NCBI GenBank assembly: GCA_907163375.1
Contig: CAJQUW010006273.1
Span: 236,985 to 300,984 of the forward strand
Reading direction: 5' to 3'
Source: Prostheceraeus crozeri
Taxonomy: Eukaryota > Platyhelminthes > Polycladida > Euryleptidae
Length of the DNA stretch: 64,000 nt
Shown piece after piece: positions 46,801-57,714 of this stretch. Every line of letters begins with the position of its first letter. Position 1 is the stretch's first letter. The notes beneath the pieces were generated by a model. That model was not told the origin of the DNA, searched no databases, and saw nothing but the letters and a program-made list of their open reading frames with translations. The position numbers were made by a program, and so were the translations under genes.

Positions 46801-49800
46801 AAAACCATTTTTTTAGCTATTTTTAAAAGCCATTTCAAGTTTTTAGCTAGGATTGACACACATACAATTTAGAACGCCACACAATTCTTCCTGTTGATCA
46901 GAGAAATTCCGAAAATAATGACAAGAAAGCAACTTCATGCTACCAAAAAAATGCACAATGTAGGAAAAATCATTATCAATAGGAAAAGTGCTTTAAGTGA
47001 AAAGAGGCTAATTTTTGCTGATAATATTCTGTTTATGCCCCTCTATCTATTTTTTCCCTTGCGCTACCCGTAAACATAGCATCTGAATTAAGTTAAAATT
47101 CTACATAGTTATGATTTCATTTACAGATACCGGTCGGAATAGTAAATTATGCAGGAGATAGATGATCCGTATTTCTTCGACCATTTATTGAAATTAATGA
47201 TTAAAAGATTAAATGAAATAAACCTGTCATTTTTGTGGCAATTACATTTCATTATTTCACCATTATCAACAGATGGTCGAAGAAGCACGAATATTCATGT
47301 TTAATGACTATATAACTCCAAAGTACCTTTAAAACAGAAACCTTAAAATTCTTGATTTAGGTATTCAGTTAAGAAAAAATCTCTTCCTTCTCTTGCTCAG
47401 CAAAAATCAGTGACTAAAGAAAGAAGAATATATAATTAATGTTCAGTAAATGGCGCAACTTTGGCTGACACTTTGGCATTGTAGAACTGTCCGGTGCGGT
47501 TTGTCAGAAATGATGTCAGCCATATAGGAACAACATAAGTAAATCCGAAATCTCTTCCAAGTCTACGCAGCAGCAGCTGGTAGTCCACACAGTCAAATGC
47601 TGCCGACATGTCCAGCAGTCCGAGCAATGACTGCGACAATAATGGCGGCAGAAAATTTTGTGTAACTTCCGAATAATTTACTCTCACCAAAATGCGGTGT
47701 ACTCATCTATTGTTGTATCAGAATACTTAAAGATATGATTCAAAATCAAAAGGTTCGACAAGGATCTACAATACCTGACAGATCTACAATGCTACCTACA
47801 AGGTATTCAGGCATTAGAATCAAAAATTTGGAAGTTTAATGATGAGCTATGTAGAATCGTAGATACAGGAAAACGCCGTCAATGTAATAACGTCGATGCA
47901 TCGATGCACGGACATCTAGTAGTCTTTGATCAATAGGAATAACAAGAATGGGAGAAACTTCAATTCAGTTAGTTCATCAATTCATGAGCGGCAAATCCTT
48001 GGTTCAGTTCAGTGGTAGCAGCAGGAATCCCGTCCGCTTTCTGGAATATCCATTATCGTTTGCTCTTTTAACTCGATCAACAGTGAACGGCTGCAGAACT
48101 TCATTCATTCTGTCCAAAACTCAAATGCACTGCATCTGAGACTAAATCGAATCAAGCGTGATTTACATAAATAATAATCTATTGTAGTGTGTGGATATCA
48201 TCTGATGAAGCTCAATAGACCCACGACAGAAAGGCGTCCAGTGAACGGACGGCAATTAACTTTTGATTTTTACTCACATTCTACTCGCAGTAGTCCGTCT
48301 TATGCATACTCGAAAATATCCTTGCACTTATGTACCAGTGACAAAGTTTCTCTACCCGTACCCAGCCTTAGCCTTTAACAGTAACCGCGGGTACGGGTGG
48401 GTACGGGTATACGCGCAGGTCAATTCACATGCTCGTAATCAGCTTTTGATATTGAGCAATGATGATAACTGTTAAAGAACGAATAATCATTGAGAACCAG
48501 AATGACAACTGCAGTTCGTAATATAGCAAAATCCTAGCGTTATAAATAGCATGCTTTAAACTTAATCTAAGAAATAAGGCTATTCGATAATACATAACGA
48601 AATAAATTGATTAGTTTTGATAATAGGATCCGGTACTTGAAAAAACTCGGGCATTTGAGATCCCTGCTTATAATACAAGCTGACATAAGAAAAGACCAAT
48701 CTGATATAATTTGCTGTATATGCCAAAAATTACTGCGCGACATGTTGTTGCAGAGACCTGATCCATCTTCAGACAAACAATATTGCCATTATGTTTGTCG
48801 CCAGAAGAAGGAGCAGTTCTCCGCACATGTCGCTCTATGCAATACGAGTATACAGCAATTTATGGCACGTGAGATTAGTCTTTTCTTGCGATATACTTGG
48901 ATTATAATCATGCATCTGCCTCATCATATCTTGTCAGCTTTACAATTCATAAGAAGCTAATTTTTTAAACGTCTGATCGAAGACGTCTGACAGGAAAGCG
49001 AAAAAATAATGAGCTGATCATGAATGCCACGGTTAAATTTCTCGCAAATATATTCGTGAGAATTTCAGGCTATTTTTCTGTAATCCTTTGAAAATAAGCC
49101 AAGGAAGTATTCTGAATACATTTCTAGGCAATTTTGCTAGTTGACTTCGTTCAAGATTTACATCAAAGATCCATGGCATGAAGAATCATTGATTAGAACT
49201 TCGGACTTTTTGCTATTTTTGCGGAGTCCATCATAAAATAAGGAAATATTTTCGATCATTACATCATAAATTTTTTTGCTTCTTGGTTGTTTATCACAAT
49301 TGCCTCTATTGTAGCATAAGCACCACTGAATCAATTTCTTATTTCTTTCCAAAACTAGTAAAACACTACGCTAATGGAATGTGCTATCTTACCGTATTTG
49401 GGATTGTAATTCTTTACACGAATTGCAGGATTAAACGTGTCAGACCGCAGAGCTCTGCAAAACGATAGAAAAGATCGAGAAACGTCGAATTCACGATTTA
49501 ACCAACGAATAAATGCGCACTGTTAGATGCTTAAGCAAAAAAAGGATTGTTAATGCATTCGCCCGCTGTATGTCACTATAAATTGAATTTTTCTAGAATT
49601 GAATTTTGTCCATTGGAATCACTTATTGACAAGTTGTGCAAGCAATTTTTCAGGGAAATGATGAAAGATGACGATCATCCGTTGTGTGTGATGTTTGAGA
49701 CGAAACGCCCAACACCGAGAGATAATCGATGTATCAGAGCTCTTCGTGCCTCCACAAAACGTCATAGTAAATCTTTTATACGCTAAGGAAGATGACTGCC

Positions 49801-51381
49801 ACTGCTTTATTATATTCTGAATTGTCTTTTGTCAATTTTGTAATGCATTCAACGCATATTGTGAATCAATAAAGATGATCTATACATACTAGAGGAGGCA
49901 ACATTGAAAATCAATGACACATCACTGGCCTAGTGGCAAAAAGAATGTGGGCATGCTTTAAGCGTTTTTGTGTTCTGCAAGACATAAGATGCAGGACTGT
50001 ATAAACTTAGTCTATACTCATTGTTGGCGCGAAACCTAGCAGCAATGAGGTCCTTTCTGTACATTGTGGGCATCTTGATGCACACTTTCTTCATTCTATA
50101 TTTTAATGAGTGAGATCATTATATCATTAGCAAAATATGAGATTTAGATAAACATTGTAGACGACGTAAAATTTACCTTCCCACCTCTTCACGAATGACA
50201 TCAAATTCCTTTCTTTTGAACGTCACCCAAATGACGAACGTGCAGAACGAGTAGAACGTTTCAAATAATGCGCGGTCTGTGTATGTGGCCGAGACACGAG
50301 ATCTGCAAAGACAGAAATATATATATATATATATGATCATTTAAAGGGAAAAAGTCATTATTGAATGGTGTAATTGAGTACATATATATCGCATGAATAT
50401 ATACATATGGACAATTCCGGAGACATGGGTCGGAGAAATAGAAATTTGTTAAAGCTACCACTCGCTTTTATTTTCCAAAGATAATATTATGTAATATTAG
50501 TGAAAGTGATGGCATCAAACAGGAGGTCATGATCATGATGAAATGGCTGCACTCGTATTCGAGAAATTCAAGGGAGTGTGTTTCTACGAGTGCAGTCACT
50601 TCATCATCATGTTAGTGTGCTTGGTAGCAATGCATTATTTTTGCAGCAATCATTGAAAATGTTGTCGCTCTGTAATTTATTGCATTTTTGAAGGGACTTT
50701 TCTGTTTTCCTCTATATTTCTTTTCATTCTGTCGTTATATAATTTGATACAATTTTAGAATACCATTTTATTACAAAATAAAGGATCAACGTTTTTATAT
50801 ACATGCATGTACATGTATTTCTTAATCATATTTTGAGGGAAAAGGACGACTCCATACATCAAAGGTGTCCTTCAGCGGAAGATGAAGACCAAAGGTGAAT
50901 AAAGAAATGTGGGAATAGTAAAGCAGAATAACTAAGTACAAGAAGTCAAAATCAAAAGTATAGAAAAATGTGCATAGCATCCTGATCTGACAGGGGACAC
51001 AGAACGATTGAGACAGATTATATCAGCAATAGAAAAAATAACTCTGACATGAAGAAAACAATACAAGAATTTGTATAAAAAGGGAATCGCTAAATTGTTC
51101 AAATTCTCGTTTGATTTTTGCTAATAATTTCGGCTTTCAGTCTATTTATGAAGCAGGCTTCTCGAAGACGAAGTTTTGCACTGTCATAGTTGAGAATGTT
51201 TTGAGTCAGAGTTAGAAAAGTCGATCATCAAAGTACTTACATTCCACCGTTCATATGATGATGTTCAGAAAGACCAATACCGAGGATAAGCGTGCAGTAG
51301 GCTTTTCCTACAATCTTCTTGGAGGCGGCTAACTTTGTACAAATGATTTCATACGCAACTAATTCCTTCTTGCTGGGCTCT
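43810..51381 (-). CDS. PPP1R36: PPP1R36-like host gene (3' part, six exons)
   Basis: Six short minus-strand exons with GT-AG borders give a protein resembling protein phosphatase 1 regulatory subunit 36. Exons in reading order: 51241-51381 (KAYCTLILGIGLSEHHHM), 50177-50302 (TDRALFETFYSFCTFVIWV, then EEVGR), 46294-46357 (ISPAEYRRLHP), 46206-46235 (RRPAIKTMI), 43936-44028 (QRSPALVSILPSPKEDANWL) and 43810-43870 (ends STSASTK, stop 43810-43812). Phases agree between 51241-51381 and 50177-50302 and across the last four exons. One exon between 50177 and 46357 is needed to keep phase and was not found, nor were the 5' exons. Known PPP1R36 proteins are testis- and cilium-associated regulators of PP1 and autophagy; that function is taken from the family. 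The introns contain LINE pieces. Confidence 0.75.
44753..45037 (-). CDS. Unrecognised open frame inside a PPP1R36-like intron
   Basis: About 94 residues, starting MPCFVHNVLVSKSLDRIILRD. The frame stays open upstream to about 45100. Composition is protein-like (RLNQENWLLPNAFRVWHDGH), which suggests a decayed coding piece, perhaps from a transposon or retrocopy. I do not recognise the family, and a plus-strand frame overlaps it at 44709-44957. Confidence 0.25.
   Translation of the reverse strand: MPCFVHNVLVSKSLDRIILRDKIMRLNQENWLLPNAFRVWHDGHDCRPNKLKSTYIYLRKITKEIRSSENVQERYLFKNRGLVFSRMQGQLALC
45040..46205. other. Intron sequence, nothing recognised
   Basis: AT-rich DNA within the large intron of the PPP1R36-like gene. 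Confidence 0.4.
46358..47435. other. Intron sequence, nothing recognised
   Basis: AT-rich, no supported exon. The missing PPP1R36-like exon should lie between here and 50176. Confidence 0.35.
47436..48140 (-). mobile_element. LINE reverse transcriptase fragment
   Basis: The stretch at 47436-47690 reads SLLGLLDMSAAFDCVDY (reverse transcriptase motif A), then LLLRRLGRDFGF and WLTSFLTNRTGQ, typical of L2/CR1-group LINEs. Upstream (about 47700-48140) a decayed region may hold the endonuclease-to-RT linker, in broken frames. Both ends are truncated. It lies in an intron of the PPP1R36-like gene. Confidence 0.6.
48141..49546. other. Intron sequence, nothing firmly recognised
   Basis: A plus-strand open frame at 48607-48960 (117 residues, several Cys and His) has no recognisable family and no splice support. 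Confidence 0.3.
49547..49786 (+). mobile_element. Possible LINE ORF2 C-terminal remnant
   Basis: The open frame ends KRPTPRDNRCIRAL, then STKRHSKSFIR. This resembles the C terminus of CR1-like ORF2 proteins (a basic TxRYxxSFIP-type end). It is followed by an AATAAAGATGATC stretch near 49868. No reverse transcriptase motif remains. Confidence 0.35.
50316..50334. repeat. AT microsatellite
   Basis: About nine AT units, immediately upstream (on the minus strand) of the acceptor of the 50177-50302 exon. Confidence 0.9.
50534..50611. repeat. Short inverted repeat
   Basis: An arm with GGCTGCACTCGTA (50545-50557) faces TACGAGTGCAGTCAC (50585-50599). Pairing extends through CATGATGA at the outer ends, giving about 24 paired bases around a 27-bp loop. 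Confidence 0.6.
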
Positions 51382-51829
51382 CTGAAAATAGCGATGACGT
51401 TAGCTTAAAAGCTGATAAAAAATGGAAACATGAGCAAGGAAACGATTAGAAAATGCGAGCGTGTGATAAACACAGTCTCATGCAAAATCATGCGACATTA
51501 AGTGCGTTGACATTATACCCATAGCGATAAAATCATGACAATATTTCATCCTCTCGATTGATCGTTTATCCCCACTGAAAAGTAATCGATATTTCAATTT
51601 CATCGTTTGCACAAATATTGAATGCAACACTTGAATGCATTGTTGTTGCAAAGTTTTCTCTAGTCATCTGCGTTTTATCAATAAGATATTTAGTATCATT
51701 ATTTTGTTAAATCCATAAGTGCATAAAGCACCAAGGCAAAGCAAATTTACAACAACTAGGTGTACAAGGTAAAGTCAACAAATTGATTAATGATCATATT
51801 TACAGGCAGGCCTACTGGGAAAGTTACCA

Positions 51830-52275
51830 AGTTCGTTTTTCAATATAAAAAAATGTACAAGATCTTCTTGAAGCTCGGTAGGGATGTGCAGTTCACAATG
51901 TCAGGGGAGAGGGAACTCCAGTCGTCAATGACACGATGGGACAAATTATACACGGACTTGAACCCTTAAATGGTTTTGAAGATTTTGAAGTCATGGCCAC
52001 GAGTCCTTGCAGTCACACGGTTGAATAACTTCGATGGATCACATGGGACAAGGGAATGAAAAATTCTGAACACAAATTAATTCAAAAGCACGGCGGCGAA
52101 GTTGGAGCGTTGGAATACCCAGTAGTCGAAGGCGGTCTTCGTGGCGAAGTTGGAGCGTTGGAAAACCCAGTAGTCGAAGGCGGTCTTCGTAGAATTGCCC
52201 AGATAAGTGCATCACCCACCGAGACAAAACGCCGTTTTACCCTTTCGATCAAGGCAATGTCTGAGACAAATCATT
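51830..52275 (-). mobile_element. LINE ORF2 C-terminal fragment with a 48-bp in-frame duplication
   Basis: Reads IALIERVKRRFVSVGDAL, then EDRLRLLGFPTLQLR repeated as EDRLRLLGIPTLQLR, then FELICVQNFSFPCPM. In another frame it continues as PSKLFNRVTARTRGHDFKIF and WSSLSPDIVN. These are the usual end blocks of jockey/CR1-group reverse transcriptases (erl..LgLptL..RR, RTRGH, W..Lp..vv). The two 48-bp units are 52095-52142 and 52143-52190. One or two frameshifts separate the blocks. Confidence 0.65.
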
Positions 52276-52553
52276 GTTTCATTCATTGCTTTTGTGAATC
52301 ACGTTTGACAACTTGGTTCTATTATTACTGACTTTCTGTGCACGGTCGTCCGCTGACATGTACGGTATAAACAGCACCTATCCATGAAGTTTTCCCACAG
52401 ACAGTGCGCGTTGTCTCATCTTCTTCTTGCGATATATGTACATCAACACGATTGGATCCATTTTGCTGTCAAGTTCCGTTGCGTGCATCAGAAATATGTC
52501 AATAGAGTACTATTCAACAACCAGTCAAGCAAACTTTATAGATTTCGTCAAAC

Positions 52554-52655
52554 ATGCTGTATAGCATTTGTCGTAGAGCATGTCACTATTTTCTGCTGTA
52601 CAGCATCTGGAACATGCTGTACAGCATATGCGTCATACAACATGCTGTACAGCAT
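52554..52655. repeat. Cluster of four ATGCTGTACAGCAT palindromes
   Basis: The perfect 14-bp palindrome ATGCTGTACAGCAT occurs at 52614-52627 and 52642-52655. A 12-bp core TGCTGTACAGCA lies at 52594-52605, and a one-base variant at 52554-52567. Not within a recognised gene. Confidence 0.85.
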
Positions 52656-53949
52656 AAGTATAAACGAAGCTTAAGCGAATCAGCATCCAACAGTGACCTT
52701 GACGCTCTGTCGGTAGGACGAATATTTAACGGAAATCATTTGCAACACAATTTCATTGCATCCACCGAAATCTCTATACAATGTTGTTCAGCTAGCACGA
52801 AGTTGCTCATGGAACGAGGTCGTAGATCAGTGGTGGACAACCAACTTGGGATAGAGGGCCATAAGTAGTGACCCGCGAGAGGGTTCGCGGGTCAACAATT
52901 TTAGAAGGCAGAAATAGGTAAGCTGAAAACTCCTTCTTTGAGTACTTTTGAGCGCAATTTTAAGGACTTCTGTACTATAAATAGTGATAGTACATGACAT
53001 AATTGCATTTGTAACTGTATGCAGCAGCATTGTATCCAACTAAGCTGTCGTTTTTTTAAGGAACTGTATTTTACATTCTAAAATTTATATGAATGATGAA
53101 ATGTGAATAAGGCAAACTAGTCACGGAAGCATTTTTGTGTTTTTAAATGATGGCAATATGATAATATTACCTTAACCGAACATGGTTTGAGCAATTAAAT
53201 TTTGATGCAAGTTAGAAGATTTTGAAGTTTGTATTTTCAGCGTTATGTTCATATTTATCATTAGCATTACGTGTTGTCGATATCTTTGAAGCAGCTTTAA
53301 CATTGCAGCCTAAATGTCTTAATACACGGCCATGTTTTATGGCCAACTGTATACACGTATGTAAAGTCACTGTACCTTCCCGAATGAAGTCGAGAAAAAT
53401 ACGAATTCTCAACAAGCATCACCTTTTGTAGAGTAAAACAAATCATCATTTAGATGTGGGAACACGGTAAAGGTGGGGAACGCGGGTGATGCCCCTGAAA
53501 AGTCAAAAGATGATGCCCGAGAAATATGTGGATAAATTGAAACTTGCAGAAAGCTAGCTAATTGCTGTAGTTGTCTTTTTCATCATTCCGAAGCTATGTA
53601 ATGCTGCAGGAGTGCATGTGCGAATAATAAGAGTCCTATCGGCAGGATATATCAGATTCAAGAAAACATGAAGTATTCTAAGAAACAATTCAAACAAAGG
53701 CTAAAAATATTCAAAACAAAGGTTATGAACTGTCCAAAACATTAACTCTTATTTCAGACAATTGTATGTGAATGGCCAACACTGTATTTGATATTAACTT
53801 GGTCATGAACATAGAAACACATGAGCTCTATCTACAAAGGTTGTGAACAAAACGTGAAAGTTTAACTTTCATGCTGACACGAAATTTTCATACTCAACAC
53901 GAATCCGATTCCGTAGTATGGTGTTGGGATGATAATATGTTAAGTTAAT
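52656..53949. other. No gene recognised
   Basis: Contains a possible hAT-like terminus near 52829 and a pogo-like GGGGAACGCGGG stretch near 53475, neither with a partner end. Short open frames at 53212-53431 overlap on opposite strands and are not supported. Confidence 0.35.
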
Positions 53950-54215
53950 AAAGTATACACATGATAGGAAATGACCTGAAGATCTTTATGTCAAAAAATA
54001 ATTCAAGGCTTAGTGCTAGTCACTTAATATGAAGAGACGCAGAAAATCTCATTTTCACCGGAAGCTTCAATCCGCTTCCAATTGGATTTACATTGTGTTT
54101 TTTATCCTGTCTGACAAGAAGAGGAACCGGGCAGAACTGGCTCGGCACATGCGCAGATTCGTAGTAGCCATTGGGTGTGGATCATTCTGTGAAAGTCTCA
54201 TTTTCAGTTTCCTCC
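53950..54215. mobile_element. Foldback element, single arm (copy D)
   Basis: It matches the right arms of copies A-C: ATGATAGGAAATGACCTGAAG, a central AATCTCATTTTCACCG, CTGTCTGACAAGAAGAGGAA and ATCATTCTGTGAAAGTCTCA, in the same order. No left arm is seen nearby, so it is a half copy. Confidence 0.65.
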
Positions 54216-54730
54216 TATGAAAACAATAATTCCCGCTACCTGATTAATTTGGTTGACTTTAAATGTTAAATCAATCTCAAAATATTGCTTTAACGTGCAT
54301 AATTATATTGTAAACAAGTATGTACATTAAAATACATTTTCAACATTAATTACATATTCAGCGTTAGTTTGATTCACGTCATCAAACGAAAGTGTAATGC
54401 AAATTGCGAGGAGTGAAGAAGAGAAGGGATGGGGAAATGCAAAGCTATAAGAAAGCTGTTCGAGATGCCATATTCATCGCTGCCATTATAGCAACATTTT
54501 TTTATTTCTTGATTGAATCACACGCTGTTTGTATTGCCTTGTATAATTTATTCCTCTAAATCAGTCAAAAAGTTGAAAAATTTATTGAATTGCAATGAAA
54601 CTTCTTTAAGCGGCAATCTCCAGAACCGAGTTCACGTTAATTAAGCCACCTTCGTCTCTGTTATAAAATGTAAGGCTAACAGAGCGACAGATTCTATAGC
54701 GATGGCACCATAGATAGGGTCATGATAATG
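54216..54730. other. No feature recognised
   Basis: AT-rich spacer. Confidence 0.4.
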
Positions 54731-54738
54731 ATATGATC

Positions 54739-55260
54739 CACAGAATTAGACAGATCGTCTCTTCTTCCGTTTGACTAGAAGGGAAATATTGGAACATGTA
54801 ACGTAAGTCAAATGGCACAATCTGCTGACTAAATACCATAGCAATCGAACAATGAGCAGCCAGTTCAGCATTAAACACGCCAAATTGTTCGAAGTTTCAG
54901 TGATAGCTGTCCACCTGATCACGTAGCAAAGAGACGCAATCGATGTCAAGTTCTACAGAGAAGTTTGTGACCGTTTTTTCGTGCGCCTGATGACTTTTTT
55001 AATAATGATCGGAGGACCCAACGTTATGGAGAAAACTTAGGCGCTATGATCTGAATTCTTCAAATCTTAAAGAATCGTGGCGATCGGAGCATTTTTAAGG
55101 AATTCACAGCAATCCGCAAGCGATGCACAACTATTTTTCCTATCTCTGTAAGGCATTGACAACTTCTTTCTGACCACTGAGTAAGTTCCTGAATGTGCCA
55201 TCTGTTTGAATCAGTTTGCACTTCTAGCAAAGTGATACGATTAAATAATCTAATTCTGTG
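54739..55260. mobile_element. hAT-type miniature element, 522 bp, copy 1
   Basis: Termini CACAGAATTAGA and TCTAATTCTGTG. The flanking 8-mers are ATATGATC (54731-54738) and ATATGACC (55261-55268), a hAT-type 8-bp duplication with one difference. The interior is non-coding. About 405 internal bp are identical to copy 2 at 56140-56661. Confidence 0.85.
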
Positions 55261-55999
55261 ATATGACCTCTAGACTGGAGTTGAGGTTCATGCAATTAAT
55301 AATATTGGCACAAGGATGACGCGCATTTTCATTCAGATACATTTGTCAACGATTATTACATCATTGTGCTTGAATCAGTCACATGTGTAATTCTAAGCTT
55401 TTCATTGGTCATTCATGTCCCAACTTAGTTCCTCTGGCTGTACCACCACCTTCAGTTGATTTCCATTCTTGGTCAATTTGAGATGGACAATATGTTCCTA
55501 TGATTGCAGGTGGCATGATTAAATTGTCAGACTGACACGGACGTTTGTCGAAATGGTAGACCTTGAGAGACTTCTTGACATGAAGACGTGATTGACTGCA
55601 CTTTAAAGAGGATTAAATTTAATTTTTAGAACCTAGTAGCAAGATACGGGATGGTGAACAACTGAGCACAGTTAGAAAATTGAACATGCAATTTCCCACC
55701 TGCAGCACATCACATCCATCTGAGTTGGTAGAGGAGAATCAATAAGCAAAGACAGAAAATATGACAGGTCCTAGTTATCTTCTTGATAGTATAATTAAAG
55801 ACCCTATCTTAACAGCTATTTAATTCTATGAAAATTCTTGAAATCATAACAGTGAAGTAATCGTTTTGAAATAAATGCATGTCTAATATTTTGTTAATGA
55901 AATTTAGCATTATTTGCCGAGATCTCTCGTTCCTCTTTTCAGATGAATATTTTTACATAAATTTGGTAGAATGTCTCAAATAACTTAGAACGAATTAAT
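55261..55999. other. No feature recognised
   Basis: AT-rich spacer between a hAT miniature and the Penelope-like palindrome. Confidence 0.4.
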
Positions 56000-56139
56000 G
56001 AAAATATGCTTTCAGGGGTGATTATCATGTCTGTTCTATTTCCGGACAGCTACACTTGTCGAAAGTCAATTAGTACACATTATTCTTAGTTCGCGCTTTC
56101 GCCGGCCGGACTACACGTCTTATTCATGAGACTAACAGT

Positions 56140-56661
56140 CACAGAATTAGACCGGTCGTCTCTTCTTCTGTTTGACTAGAAGGGAAACATTGGAACATGT
56201 AACGTAAATGAAATGGCACAATCTGCTGACTAAATACCATAGCAATCGAACAATGAGCAGCCAGTTCAGCATTAAACACGCCAAATTGTTCGAAGTTTCA
56301 GTGATAGCTGTCCACCTGATCACGTAGCAAAGAGACGCAATCGATGTCAAGTTCTACAGAGAAGTTTGTGACCGTTTTTTCGTGCGCCTGATGACTTTTT
56401 TAATAATGATCGGAGGACCCAACGTTATGGAGAAAACTTAGGCGCTATGATCTGAATTCTTCAAATCTTAAAGAATCGTGGCGATCGGAGCATTTTTAAG
56501 GAATTCACAGCAATCCGCAAGCGATGCACAACTATTTTTCCTATCTCTGTAAGGCATTGACAACTTCTTTCTGACCACTGAGTAAGTTCCTGAATGTGCC
56601 ATCTGTTTGAATCAGTTTGCACTTCTAGCAATGTGATACGGCTAAGCAATCTAATTCAGTG
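56140..56661. mobile_element. hAT-type miniature element, 522 bp, copy 2
   Basis: Same length and termini as copy 1 (CACAGAATTAGA; the right end has CTAATTCAGTG). Flanking 8-mers are CTAACAGT (56132-56139) and CTGACAGT (56662-56669). The sister arm of the Penelope palindrome (57717-57724 on the other strand) keeps the uninterrupted site, so this is a clean insertion. Confidence 0.85.
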
Positions 56662-56794
56662 CTGACAGTTGCTGTAACGGTGCATGCACACGGACATGGA
56701 ACAATGAACAAACTTCACGACTGCGATAAAGCAATATTAAACGGTCACAGGATCGTGTTATGATATCGGAAATAAAAGAACCATTTGTGCATAC

Positions 56795-56844
56795 CACAGA
56801 ATTAGATTCATCCGAAGCAGATTAACAAAATATTTAAATCTGTG
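56795..56844. mobile_element. hAT-type miniature element, 50 bp
   Basis: Starts CACAGAATTAGAT and ends AAATCTGTG. GTGCATAC is present unchanged on both sides (56787-56794 and 56845-56852), a perfect 8-bp target duplication. The right arm of the Penelope palindrome has the equivalent site without the insertion near 57590-57600. Confidence 0.75.
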
Positions 56845-56959
56845 GTGCATACAAATTTAAGTGAACTAAAGGTATATACCATGCACACACAAATTTGTAA
56901 AAATAGATATATGCAAAAAAATGAGAAAGGAAGAAGAAGAATACGAAATGCTGAACGTA

Positions 56960-57430
56960 ATAATAATGAAAAAGTAAAGAAAAGTTTCAAATTATGAAGC
57001 GTTTCATGTGTGTCCGATCTGCAATTTTCACCTTTCACATCATGAACATGTTCCTTTGTCCTTGTACTCAACTTTCTACTGGCTTCGCCAAAATAAAATT
57101 TACCACACTGTTCATCACAACATTTGACTTCGCACACAACTCCAGCTTTGTCTTCATCGTTTGATTTAACATGTGTCAGAACATTCCGTAGACTTTTGAC
57201 AGGTTTCAAAATGACCTTTAAGTCACTGCTCTCACAAGCTCGTTTTACCTGGTCGCTAACACCTTAGTAATAAGGAAGGTACACAAAGCCTCTGGTATTT
57301 TCCTCCCTTGTGTTTTGCTGTTGGTTTCGAGTACACTGTGCTTGTTTTCTAGGATAGCCGCTATCAACAAACATCTTTTCTAGAAATTCAACTTCTTTTT
57401 GAAGAAGAACTTTATTTCCTTGCTATTATT
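56960..57430 (-). pseudogene. Penelope-like linker and GIY-YIG endonuclease (fossil)
   Basis: Reads VEFLEKMFVDSGYPRKQ, then TRGFVYLPYY, then KPVKSLRNVLTHVKSNDED, then the endonuclease start AGVVCEVKC, CGKFYFGEASRKLSTR and KEHVHDV. In Penelope elements the GIY-YIG nuclease lies after the reverse transcriptase and nicks the target. The Tyr of the YIG position reads FYFG, so activity is doubtful. The copy appears broken about once. Confidence 0.65.
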
Positions 57431-57714
57431 TATTTATTATTATTCATGTTTCATATTTTTTAACTTTTCTTTACTTTTTCATTATGATCATTTTTAGCAT
57501 TTCGTATTATTATTCTTCATTTCTCATTCTTTTTTGCATATATATATTTTCACAAATTGATGTGCACATAATATACCTTGAGTTCACTTAAATTTGTACG
57601 TACAGACGGCTCTTTTATTTCCGATATCATAACACAATCATGTGATCGTTCAATATTTGTTGGTGTCGTGAAGTTTGTTCATTCTCTAATGTCCGTGTAC
57701 ATGTACCATTACAA

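Noticed and set aside
50010-50045. Candidate missing exon of the PPP1R36-like gene (FRANNEY)
   Set aside because: The acceptor is plausible and the sequence loosely similar, but no donor in the required phase follows.
52829-52900. CAGTGGTGGACAACC stretch with a GGGCCATAA and GCGGGTC nearby, like a hAT terminus
   Set aside because: No inverted partner or 8-bp flanking repeat was found.
53465-53505. GGTGGGGAACGCGGGTGATGCC, like the end of transposon P1
   Set aside because: No partner end within reach and no transposase; similarity may be chance.
54746-56350. Two identical-looking 67-residue frames (54746-54949 and 56147-56350)
   Set aside because: They are the same stretch of the 522-bp hAT miniature in two copies, which has no coding role.
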